A stretch of DNA of 64,000 nucleotides from Bolinopsis microptera (taxonomy: Eukaryota; Ctenophora; Tentaculata; Lobata; Bolinopsidae). This document shows positions 18,901 to 28,588 of the stretch, piece after piece (position 1 is the first letter of the stretch; every line of letters begins with the position of its first letter). Position numbers and translations under genes: made by a program. The notes below the pieces were generated by a model. That model did not search any database and was not told where the DNA came from. It worked only from the letters and a program-made list of their open reading frames with translations. Location of the stretch: the NCBI RefSeq assembly GCF_026151205.1, contig NC_087073.1, positions 6,841,001 through 6,905,000 on the forward strand, read 5' to 3'.

Positions 18901-21781
18901 TACAGAAATTGAAATGTTCAAATTTGGGATCGTGGAGAAAACAACACCGAAGTCATTAAGCAGTCGAGAAAGTTTCTTTTGTAAACAATTTAAATCAGAG
19001 AGCTGTTTGTTAAATAGAATCAAACCCCCAAGTGGCTAAAATATAAAAAGTGGCTAAGAATCTGTTTTGGTCGGAAAAAGTGGCAATACATGTTTCGGCC
19101 ATATGTTTGGTTTAAATTTTGCGTTTCGGCTGAGTTTTTAAGGACTCACACGTTTGTAGCCTTGGGTCCGCTTTTTGAGTACGTTTAACTGACCAAGTTT
19201 TGAGTATCTAGATTTATCCCGAGGTTATATTTTAGTTTTTACGGCACTAACTTAATTTCACAAAATTATTGAGACAACCTTTTTCTATTCTATTCGTGAA
19301 CATTTTAAGAAAAAACAGTTCTGAATGTTGTATAAAACACACTTCTGATACAACCAAATTGTATATAGAGACACACTTCTCTCCTTTTCTGTTCCTGATA
19401 TCTATATCGGGACAATGGACACACTTCTCGTTCAGTTTTAGTTAGTCTAGACTTCTGTTATAGTTAGTGTTTATCGTCACTTCTTAAACAAGAATTTTTA
19501 GCGTTATCAATTTTCAGTAATATGGGATTAGTAATATGGGATTAGTAATATGGGATTAGACCGATTAGTGTATTATTGTACCCAAGAAAGGGTGCAACAT
19601 TAAATTACTTTGAAAATTTTACAGAAAAAACAACAAAAAAAACAAAAAAACAAAAAAACAAAAATATAAGATAGACTTGAGCCATTAGCTCACTTGATTT
19701 TTAACATTCCTATTAAATCTTGTTTTTGGTTAAATAATTATGGTGCATTATTTGACACTGTTAATTTTACTATTAGTATTAACTACATATTTTTGAAAAA
19801 AAGCCTATTTTTTATTACAAGTTTAAAAGATTAAATTACCTTGTTTCACCGCACGAAGTTACCCTCTCGAACAAAGTATAAAGGTTCCAGTTGTGGTCCT
19901 CATCATCAATATAACTAGCGGCGTCAATGTACCATATAATGAAGGTCTGCAGTCTGCTGTGATAATCCTGGAACTTTGGATTTGCGAATGTGGCGTGGAA
20001 TATCTCGAACGTTTTTTCGTCCTGCAAAATAGACTCGGGTTATTTTTGCCTTATTTTACCTTCAAATATGAAGCTAAAAGATTACAAGTGACAAAGGTAA
20101 TAACACAACTTAAACGTTTAGCTGTAACTTGATCTGAACTATTTAAAATATTATATATTTGAATATTCAAAATATTCAAAATATTCGAAATATTTAAAAT
20201 CTGAACCTGTTTATAGGATGTTATGAGGTCACCAGGAGGCCTGAAACTCTTATCTTTGTTCATGTCCATGATAAACTCATTGTAGTTAGTGGTGAATCCA
20301 GCGGGGGTCTGTTCGCTTATCAAGTGAAGCACGTTGTCGGGCTCCACCGTGCTATTCACTGGTACCTGATACAGACACATTAAGTAGGATATTAAACTGG
20401 TACCTGATACAGACACATTAAGCTATTAAGTAGGATATTAAACAAGTCTGCAGCTGTGATTATAGAATAATCGCTTTATTCTCTTCCTTTTTGATAGGGT
20501 GAAAGTAATGGAAAATAGTTGAGTTAAACTTGTGATAAGTGGGCTAACAAATAGTTGATGTTAGCATTCCTTTAAATCTCAGTTCTATGATTTCTAACAA
20601 CCCAAACAAGCTATAAACATAACGGCCACTATCACCACATAAATACAAAAGAACAATTACCGTTTCCGAGTGTTGAACCTTGACATACTGTTTGAGGGAC
20701 CCAACAGTGTAGTAGATGTTGATCTTCAGACCCTTGTAACCGAATATCACTTCCTGGTCTCCAAATACCTACATCATGGTGTTGATATTATTAATAAATA
20801 GATAATAAATTAAAACATTTAGTACGCTAATGATAAGATAGTACTAATACTATATTAGATTGAAATTAGCTACTTTCGTTAATTGAGTCATTATTTAATA
20901 CAAATTACACAGTTAAGTGATAAAACTAAATGGCAGTGAAAAGTGTGACTACACTACACAGCTCAGTATTACGTTGTAAAACATGATATTAAAACTCCGG
21001 TTTGAAATAAAGGTGAACCCACAAGTTTTATGGTCAAGAACCTAGTGTAATATAAACTCTGGTTTGGAAGTGAATCTGTGAAAGAGAAACTACACATACT
21101 ATATCACCTGATGTGTGAACTCTAGCTTAAAAGTGAAAGAGAAACTGCACGTGCTATAATTACCTGATGGATGAACTCTGGTTTAAGTGAAAGAGACACT
21201 ACACGTGCTATACATTACCTGATGGATGAACTCTGGTTTGAAGTGAAAGAGAAACTGCACGTGCTATAATTACCTGATGTGTGAACTCTGGTTTGAAGTG
21301 AAAGAGACACTACACGTGCTATACATTACCTGATGGATGAACTCTGGTTTGAAGTGAAAGAGAAACTGCACGTGCTATAATTACCTGATGGATGAACTCT
21401 GGTTTGAAGTGAAAGAGACACTACACGTGCTATACATTACCTGATGTGTGAACTCTGGTTTGAAGTGAAAGAGAAACTGCACGTGCTATAATTACCTGAT
21501 GTGTGAACTCTGGTTTGAAGTGAAAGAGACTACACGTACGTCGTACCGTGCTATAATTACCTGATGTGTGAACTCTGGTTTGAAGTGAAAGAGACACTAC
21601 ACGTGCTATACATTACCTGATGTGTGAACTCTGGTTTGAAAGTGGCTGCCGTATCGTCAGGAGCCTGTACGTCAGCCTCGCACTCACAGAACTTGAAGAA
21701 TATAACGTCCTCAGCTTCACACACGAACTTCTCTCTGTTACCGCGCTCTATCGGAGCACATAACCCATCTAGTACATTCAT
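15918..21781 (-). CDS. HAT1: Histone acetyltransferase type B catalytic subunit
   Basis: Seven exons (21781-21617, 20768-20661, 20365-20207, 20021-19840, 16800-16512, 16383-16177, 16046-15918) join in frame to 412 aa, close to the usual size of about 420. HAT1 acetylates new histone H4 at K5/K12 with RBBP partners. Visible signatures are FGYKGLKINIYY, WYIDAASYIDDEDHNW, the acetyl-CoA motif QKCGHGA (238-244), the segment CDITVEDPS containing the likely catalytic Glu266, and a basic C-terminal helix region ending IERLSAHVEV. Exon 4 uses the donor after GGTGAAACAAG, not the earlier GAGAGG|GT, because only that restores phase into YKSIGFLSCYNYY. Intron 4 is about 3 kb and contains other genes on the opposite strand. 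The exon-1 donor and the exon-3 and exon-5 acceptors are each next to tandem duplications. AG lies 2 nt before the ATG. Confidence 0.96.
16843..16871. repeat. G13-CC-G14 tract
   Basis: Two long G runs separated by CC, next to the acceptor of HAT1 exon 5 (a C-rich tract on the transcribed strand). It could form G-quadruplexes. Run lengths may be assembly-uncertain. Confidence 0.85.
16905..17645. repeat. 64-bp minisatellite, about 12 copies
   Basis: The unit GAAATAGTAGGGGGAGGGTC followed by TAAAGTAGAAGGGTAACTGT and GTTGAAACTAGGATTACATAATAT repeats every 64 bp with few substitutions. The unit begins with the same TGAAATAGTA that forms the HAT1 exon-5 acceptor at 16801-16812 (CTATTTCAG on the gene strand) and continues with a GGGGA..GGGAGGGT motif present there. 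The array therefore seems to have grown from the 3' splice-site region. Inside the array the AG is changed to AT. Confidence 0.9.
17896..18270 (+). pseudogene. Truncated Ig-like domain gene fragment nested in HAT1 intron
   Basis: Two exons (17896-17938 and 18080-18270) with a good GTAAGT donor and a TTTTCAG acceptor join in frame to 77 aa. The second exon holds the first half of an Ig-fold: DDKSVTTATDQNLVCTISG with the B-strand Cys, then SPVTWIGPDNNEI with the core Trp. The frame stops before the F-strand Tyr-x-Cys, so the domain is incomplete. It is probably a remnant of a larger Ig gene, or the 5' part of a gene whose other exons I cannot find. Confidence 0.45.
18357..18569. repeat. Perfect 27-bp direct repeats around the GIY-YIG gene's first exon
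   Basis: CCTACCCTAATTATTATTAA plus CTTAACA occurs at 18357-18383 and again at 18543-18569, flanking exon 1 and the intron of the GIY-YIG gene. The second copy directly precedes the exon-2 acceptor. A short local duplication around a splice junction would produce this. Confidence 0.85.
18408..19039 (+). CDS. Stand-alone GIY-YIG endonuclease-like protein (PLE-type)
   Basis: Exons 18408-18453 and 18579-19039 join in frame to 168 aa, starting MASSSKPKGKQKETPGG; an AG acceptor lies 2 nt before the ATG. It has a Cys-rich linker (CRAPRCKTCPLS, then a Cys before DDNVIYVAQCQLC) followed by a GIY-YIG core (VIYVAQC ... YAYFGKTETPFHIRVNGH) and a later SHHWYKKHN. This Cys/His linker plus GIY-YIG order is the endonuclease end of Penelope-like elements, and the PLE at 59.4-62.0 kb has the same arrangement. 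There is no reverse transcriptase here, the frame is intact and an intron is present. It may be a captured or domesticated PLE endonuclease, or an intact 3' end of an old element (inference). Confidence 0.7.
19040..19839. other. HAT1 intron remainder after the GIY-YIG gene
   Basis: Contains three tandem GTAATATGGGATTA copies (about 19515-19558) and an A-rich C(A)n tract at 19621-19666 that looks like a decayed poly(A)/simple repeat, possibly the 3' end of an inserted element on the + strand. No further exons were recognised. Confidence 0.5.
20359..20442. repeat. Tandem duplication of the HAT1 exon-3 acceptor
   Basis: CTGGTACCTGATACAGACAC followed by ATTAAG and TAGGATATTAAA is present twice (20359-20396 and 20397-20442, the second with an 8-nt CTATTAAG insertion). 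On the gene strand each copy carries TGTGTCTGTATCAG|GTACCAG, the acceptor plus the first exon bases. The copy at 20365 is used in the coding model and the other lies in the intron. Confidence 0.88.
21070..21616. repeat. 55/56-bp minisatellite carrying the HAT1 exon-1 5' splice site
   Basis: The unit TTACCTGATGTGTGAACTCT, then GGTTTGAAGTGAAAGAGACA, then CTACACGTGCTATACA recurs about every 55-57 bp. Ten CCTGATG sites are present, including the real exon end at 21617. On the gene strand each copy reads ACCAGAGTTCACACATCAG|GTAAT, that is about 24 nt of exon 1 plus its donor. Nine near-identical donors therefore follow the real one within 550 bp. Alternating GTG/GGA and GACAC/GAAAC variants suggest dimer-wise amplification. 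Confidence 0.93.
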
Positions 21782-22794
21782 TCCTGCAGTAGTTCACATT
21801 AAATATTATCTACTGCACGTTAATTAATCACGCGTTTTGTGTTTTCAGTAGAATTACTTTTTAAGTCTATACAAAATTAAAGTTACGAAAAATGTGAGGT
21901 ATCTCACATCATCAAAAATGGTCAGTAATCAGTATTTATCTTATGAACACAATCCTAAAACTGGTCGAATTGTTGTTTTAATTGTTGTGTATATACAGTG
22001 ATTAAAATGGAGACAAATGAAGCTCAGCAAGTTGGGACAATTTCCAATGAAAATAGAAAAATAATTTAAAACTTAGTATCAGTAACTAGCAATATATCAT
22101 ATTATATCCATTCCAAACAATGTTAGGAGCTCTAGATCACCTAGAACTTGCATAAAACAATTGAGTTAAAGACTGTGTTAAAGCAATCTAAACATATTTT
22201 AATAATACGAGAGCTTAATCCGGGAGAAATGCCTACTTTACAGTTTTATACTTTAGCAAATTCAATCGTCATGTACGGAGGATTTCTATAATCGCTTTAG
22301 CTTTTTAGATACAATTTTTTTGTTAAAACAACGTATTTTTATGTCACAAACACACATCATAATTTACACTGAACAAAATTGGAGTATTTTCATCTCATGG
22401 CACAATATCAGAATATATGAATTTAAAATATCCAACAATTTAAAATATCCAACGATGCAAGTGCTAGTACTTTTAAATTTATAACTTCATCATTTAATTA
22501 TAAATAGTTATCAATGAAAAGTACTGACCAATAAGCGTAAATTCTAAATTTCTAAATACCGAGTTGCCTAGTAGAAAAGATGTTTCTAATCTCAATCGTT
22601 GTGATAGTGCCAGCACAAACTCACATTAAAAATCATGCCAAAATCCTCAAATCGCATTAAAAATTGCAATTCGGAAATGTCGATCATAAATTCATAATTC
22701 ATAACACAAAAATTACCCATCAAAAGAATAAAGCAATATACCATACCCATAACCTAAACATTCAGAACTGAAATCATTGGGAATCATTAAACAA
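21782..22794. other. Intergenic between HAT1 and VPS54
   Basis: AT-rich, with no supported ORF. It separates HAT1's 5' end from VPS54's 3' end on the same strand and so should hold the HAT1 promoter and the VPS54 3'UTR. Confidence 0.5.
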
Positions 22795-25700
22795 CTACCT
22801 TGTGCCGATATCATGGAATATATCATCGCTATCACCGACAAACTCCAAGTAACCGACAGAATCGATGAAGTGCGACAGTTCAGCGCCCACAATTCCATGC
22901 CTCTTGGGGTTAGACCCACAGTTCATGAGTCCATGTTTGGTGAGTTGTTCCTCAAAGTGCTTCCTAAACAAACAGAACACCCCCCTAAACACCAGCTGTA
23001 TTTCAGAAGGCTGGAGCAGCGAAGCCAGGGCCTCGTGGAGTTTAATGGTTTGCCTGGTTACCACGGTGATGGCTGGGGATGGGGTCGGTGGTTTGGGTTG
23101 CCAGTTCCGTAAACTTCCAAGATACACATCACCCATGATGTTGATAAGTTTGCTGAAGATCTGGTTCATGTGATCCTGGATATCAGTTTCTAAATTATTG
23201 ATCTGATCCAGGAGGAGGTGCTGAGTTTTAGGGAGGTGCACTATAAAGATGCTCCTGACCCAGGGTAGTAATAGCAGGACTACTGATAATGACTGGGAGG
23301 CGATCCCTAAATGTTTTGCTGTGATTGTTTTCAGTCCAATGTTCTTGATAGCTCCTGCTTTTAAAACCAAATGACATGTTCCCTCGTTAAAATGTTTCAA
23401 ATTTTCCACTGTTTTCGTAAGAATGTCTTTAGACATAACAGGAATATCAACTACACACTGGCAGTACTCCACAACAATCTTAATAACAAGGAGGAGGGTG
23501 CTGGTGACGATGTATTGTTTGCCACTGAACAGCAGTGAGGTGGTGGGAGGGTTGTTGGTGTGGCTGGTGGGTCTGGCTACCACCTCGCTAGGCGAGCAGT
23601 TCTTCACAATGTTGTCCACCATCCTCTGGAAATCTGCCGGAACGTCAGCAGCAACCCAGCGCTCAGTTTCTAGCAGGAGTTTTATGTTTGTGAGGCGCTC
23701 CTGGTGGAACTGTTTGACCAGTTCTCTGCTTTGTCCGACCAGGGAGGCTCGGATCGGGTGGGAGGACCTGTTAGTAAGCTTCTCACAGGTCACTGCAAAC
23801 GACTCCACTAGCCTGGATAGCTTTATGTGGTTATTTTGGTCTAATCTCTCGTGTACCGCGTTGTTTCTCTGTTGTCGTAGAGTTAGAATCTTGATACATT
23901 GTGATTGTGCTATCTCACATGAGGTTACCACAACGTCGTTACTTTCTGCCATCATCTAGTAAAATCAGAATCAGATAACAGGGAACACACTTCAGGATCT
24001 TTCTGAGAATTGAGAGTAGCTTTTGCATGATCCGAGAAACTTTCAAGCAATTCCTCTGGTACAGGCTTATTGGCAGCTGAAGTTATCACACATTTAATCA
24101 ACTTGTTTGTGATACCCATTTTTGTTAAAAGTTTAGTGATTCCCTCGAACACCTTCTCTATTAACCTGACAGCTGTGACTGGTGGTAATGATCGGATCTG
24201 CTCGTCCAACTTCAGATCACCATCAAAGTTAACATCGTACAGCTGTTCAGCTATGATTTGTTTGATCTTTGCTTTCATCATCGTGTTGGATTCAGATTTG
24301 TATGTCTGTAGAAAGTTGAGGTTTTTCTTCCTTAACAACCCAAAAAGTACACATATGATTCTATCGGTATCGTCCTCTATCTCGGAAAACGTCTTGTCAT
24401 CGATAGTAAGAGTGGACAGGGTGAACTTAACAAAATCAGCCTCAATCATGTTGTAGATCATTCTCTCCATTTCACAGAGCTGCACATCTAAATGTCTGAA
24501 GCTTTTAATACCGTTTAGATCATCATGGAGGACCTCCTGAGTTGTGGTGATGAGATCTAGAGCTCCAACAAAGTCAGATTGGCTCAGTAGGAGTTGGATT
24601 GTTGGTTGTGCTTGTTTCACAGTTGACATAAGGACAAGCTTCTCGTGGCATTGCTTGTAACGATCTCGGAGCCGATGAAGATGCAAAATCTGCAGGGACT
24701 TCTTGTTCAGACCAGTATCCACTGCTGATAGTTGACCTCTCAAATTCTGGATGTCGCTCCTGATGAACTTTGCATCTTCACTCAGTCGTTCTTGGCTATG
24801 GATTGTCTCAAAAAACTTGTGCGACTTGATATCAACTTGTTCGCCCAGTTTCATTTCTACCTTGTCGAGGCTGTGAGACAATTTTTCTTGCAGCAACTTT
24901 GTTGATCTTTGAGGTAGACCAGCATTTCCCACGAATGTTTTCCTGTCTTTCTGAACTTGAATTTGACCTTCAAATTGAGACTGTGGCAGAACATATTCAA
25001 AAGTATCTGGGTCGGAAAGACGGAAGTCGGTTTTCAGAAAGATCGGATCTATATCAACATTCTCACCGGACTTTTTTCTAGCTCGAGCAATCGCAGCCAT
25101 TTCTTTTTCCTTAGCCCTGACATTTTTGTAAGGGCCAAGCAGGTACTTCAAATATGGAATAAAATGCTCAGGACGAATATCACCGGGAAGATGCTTGCTA
25201 GGCACCACAGGAGTAGGCACAAAATACGAACCCCACGTTCTGGTAAACAAATCAGCATCGTAATTCTTAGATCTCCTGGTTGGGTCATTTAGAATGGAAG
25301 TCATGTTGGACTGGTGACGCTCACGTTGCAGTTCAGGAACTGGTGACTCGGGCCGGGAGTTCTCAGCACGCAAACTTTCAGCTCGTGAACTCTCAGCGAT
25401 ACTACTGGTATAAAGAGAGCTGTCCAGAGAAGAGACTGATTGTCTACCATTGTCTACATACAGTCCACTGTCCACACTGTGTACCTTCCTTAGATCACTC
25501 AGGTTCCTAGTGGGGGAGGTAACTGGGGTACTTGATACACTGTCAACAGATAACCTGTGGTTCGAGGAGATGCTCGTAAGTGTTGGGGTTGTTTTCTGTA
25601 CTGTCAGGCTCTCCACAGAGCTGGAGTCAGATTGAAACATTGGTACATTTCTAGGCAAGCTGCTCACCGAACCAAATGGGTTGAGAGAGTTCAAGGAGCC

Positions 25701-25985
25701 GAGGTTCTGGGAGCTGGCAGATTTTGAAGAAGATCCAAAGGGGTTGTGTGAACTGCTGGAAGTAGTGGAGCCGAAAGGGTTTTGTCCACCACCAGAAGCA
25801 GCTCTGTAGTGTCCTCTAGCAGGGAGTCTGGGAGAGGAGGGGGTCGAGGAGGAGGAGGAGTTGAAGGGGTTCCTCGAGTCTCCCTCTGAGGACTCGTCGA
25901 AAGGGTTGTTAGATGTCACATTTAGCTTGTTTTTCTGATTTGCAGTGGAGTAGTGGTGGGAAGTGTAGGAGAGTCTGTTGCTCAT
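22795..25985 (-). CDS. VPS54: Vacuolar protein sorting-associated protein 54 (GARP subunit)
   Basis: Two coding blocks, 25985-23991 and 23955-22795, separated by a 35-nt candidate intron, give 1051 aa (human VPS54 is about 977). VPS54 is a GARP tethering subunit for endosome-to-Golgi retrieval. The middle region has the VPS54 coiled-coil core (LHRLRDRYKQCHEKLVLMS, then SFRHLDVQLCEMERMIYNMI). The C-terminal VPS54-like domain has ETERWVAADVPADFQRMVD, IVVEYCQCVVDIP and AGAIKNIGLKTITAKHL, in the family order. The Ser-rich N-terminus carries five NPF motifs, an EH-domain ligand not typical of the family as I know it. The first in-frame ATG is used; the frame stays open to 26045 and an upstream exon is possible. 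Almost intronless. Confidence 0.93.
23956..23990 (-). other. Candidate 35-nt intron inside VPS54
   Basis: On the gene strand the sequence starts GTGTGTTCCC and ends TTTTACTAG, with TTCTGAT as a possible branch point. Removing these 35 nt joins ..DPE| to |MMAESN in frame and replaces the TGA that would otherwise end the first block. Without splicing, a TGA and an ATG overlap as ATGA at 23955-23952. Alternatives are a one-base assembly error or a true frameshift. Confidence 0.65.
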
Positions 25986-26045
25986 TGACAACACCTCATC
26001 CCGACACCTGGTGTCCTTGTTGTTTTTACATTCCTGAGATTGCAC

Positions 26046-27110
26046 GTGGTTAATAAGTCAGGAAGTTAATTAATGGACAGCAAATCCATACTGGAAATTC
26101 AAGTTGGAATGTTCAAAGCAGTTGATTGTGCGGAGATTCAAGTTACGTATGTAAAGATGTAAAACAGCTTATAATAATGATTTTCTGTAACTCGTAATGA
26201 GAATCAATGTACAATCTAAGCGGACACAATGAAGACACACTCATATATTGTGGAAATGAACAACATTCAGTCAGATGTGGTTTACCTCGATTGTCAGAAA
26301 AATTACACCAAGATCTCAATTTTCAGGTCAGCTTTGCTACCTTATTAACGACACGCAGTGAGGTTATAGTAAACCGAGCTAAATAATATATAAGTTACTA
26401 CTTATTAAAAGCAATGGTATGCAGCTGTAAAAATAAAGTTTACAATATCCTTCTAAATAAAATGAACTCAATTAGCTTAAATAAAATATCGATGAAATTA
26501 GGTCAACACTTGCTAAAAATTCTGTAGACCTAGACCATCATCTATAAATTAAAACAAAAATACATTATTTTAAAGTGAGTCAGTTTAATTTAACTTTAAA
26601 AACGATATAGTTTAACAAGTCGATACGAATTGTGACATTTGAATAAAAATATTTAGCGGTGATTAAGATTACTACAGTTGTGAAAATAGAGAATTTCATG
26701 AAAGTGATGATCTATGTAAATAATTAAATTTAACTATCCTATTGTTAACTAAATCTAACACTTAATTCAGAGCTGTAAATCAAAATGTATCCTGGGTCAC
26801 ATGATAATTTGAATGAATTATAACAGTCCGCTGGTTATCCTAGATTAAAAAACTGTTGACCTACACAAAACAGGTCAACAACTTCTCCTGTAACTGAGCA
26901 ACTGAGACAGGTAAAGAGAATCGAGGAGTAAGTTTCACTTCCGAGCGAGGGGTTATTTTCACTTCCGAGGGGTAAGTTTCACTTCTCCCAGCACGTCGTC
27001 AAAAGGTGTACAAGTCCTTCCATAACATACAAGGGTGACCTAGATGATCAGATGATGGTGACTAATCGTAGAGATTGGTAGTTGAGTGAGAGCTACTGGT
27101 GGGGCGGCAT
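26046..27110. other. Intergenic upstream of VPS54
   Basis: Mostly AT-rich. Near 26930-26985 a short repeat of AGTTTCACTTCCGAG is present three times. No supported gene was seen. Confidence 0.5.
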
Positions 27111-27604
27111 CTACTTGCCGGGACAGAGGTTGTTGGGGAAGAGAAGATAGTTTCCTTCTCTGTACTGGTGCTCTTTGTTCTCACAATACTCGTACCTGTC
27201 CAGGTGGTGCGTTAACTCTGCTAACAGAATCAGAAGCTAGATGTTAAGCATAGTAGTCAGATAGAAATATGTATATCAGGAGGAATAACTTCAGACAGGG
27301 CCACTAAAAGCCCAAAATTAAAATATAAATCATAGGGGGCAACTCACCTCCATCCCATGTAAGCTTTACACTTAATACAGGACAAATATCTGACAATATT
27401 AGTGTCATCCTCAACCGCAGCCATTATTCGTTCAGACACGTGACTTTCCTTGACATTAAAGCCGGCACTAAAGAGGAAGCCTTGACCATCCACAAGGGTC
27501 TTACACCGGTCAATAAAGTCCTTCTTTGCAGCTATGGGCGTTTTGCACTCCTTGCAGCAGTAGATGTGGTTACCGCCGGGATGGACTATAAAGAGCTTGC
27601 CCAT
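27111..27604 (-). CDS. Yippee-family zinc-binding protein
   Basis: Exons 27604-27348 and 27195-27111 join in frame (donor GGAG|GTGAGT, acceptor TGGACAG|GTACG) to 113 aa. The Yippee fold is seen from MGKLFIVHPGGNHIYCCKEC (first CxxC) and a GRAFLF-like QGFLFSAG, through YLSCIKC (second CxxC), to GWRYEYCENKEHQYREGNYL. It differs from the YPEL5 gene 3 kb away and lacks the ILERAL tail, so it is a divergent paralogue. Yippee proteins are small nuclear/centrosomal zinc proteins; YPEL5 is linked to the CTLH/GID E3 ligase. An AG acceptor lies 5 nt before the ATG. Confidence 0.9.
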
Positions 27605-28588
27605 TTTTGCTGAGAACTTTGACCCCCTAGATTGAGAAGTGCATGGTTAATGTTAGTTTCGGTAAGTTGGATTGATTTTATTAGGGCCGGGTGCATTCGT
27701 TATAACGTAATTTCTGACGAAGAAGGGGTTTCTGAATTATGACCCTTTAGGCCTTTATTATTAGATTAATTGTTCGTGAAAATTTTTACGGAAGGGTATA
27801 AATTGTCAAGAAGTGATATCGTAATTATAATCCCCGTAAATATTTACGTGAACGGCCCTTTATTTTAAAATCCAAATATACATCGAATCGGAATGTTAAC
27901 ACTGATGTTTTCTCGTAAATTTGATTAATTTTATTTTATTCTTGAATTTAGTCACGATGTTGCAATGTAATTAATTAGTAATGGAACACGAGGTCAAAAC
28001 ATTTAAACGCAGGAGTTTGTTTTGGTAGAATAAATCTGTTTATCAAAATCTATAAAAACTATAAAACTATTTACAATAAAAGAATTGGTAAGAAAATATT
28101 TAGGTTTAGTATTATATACAATACGTTCCACATGCTTACATATTGTAATATTATATTAAAGACATAATATGTTTTAGGAATTAACATATTACATTTAAAT
28201 TAACTTCACATGCTATTACCAGCTATAAATTACAAATTCGCGACATAAAAATGCTTAAAAATCTAATTTTAAGTAAATTATTGTAAGTATTTAGCAAAAT
28301 TACACACGAAAATATTTTTAAGGTTTATAAATTCGTTAAAGCTACTTGGATTACCAAACAATTTAAAGAAACACGATAATATTGATGAATTTAGCCAAAT
28401 CACCTACTCAACTCATCTACTCAACTTATCTGAATAATAAATTAGAATAAAAACCTGTTTTATAAATCGTTAGATTGAAATTAATGTATAAAAGAAATTC
28501 AAGCTCAAATTATTAAGTCCCTCCTTAATTTCAACAGTCCGTTACGATTACCGTAACCTATATCTCAAGTCAAGCTTTCTTTGCAGAG
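27605..28588. other. Intergenic between Yippee-like gene and sulfotransferase
   Basis: Very AT-rich. A segment near 27705-27860 repeats motifs such as GTAAATATTTACG and GTGAAAATTTTTACGG in inverted relation and may be a weak foldback. No gene was seen. Confidence 0.45.

Noticed and set aside
19840-19870. Earlier HAT1 exon-4 donor (GAGAGG|GTAACT)
   Set aside because: It gives the wrong phase into exon 5; the donor after ACAAG keeps the conserved spacing before the CYNYY motif.
23952-23955. ATGA stop-start overlap as a bicistronic design in VPS54
   Set aside because: Both blocks are parts of one conserved protein and a 35-nt intron explains the junction better.
22865-23959. Plus-strand ORFs over VPS54
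   Set aside because: Shadows of the conserved minus-strand VPS54 C-terminal domain.
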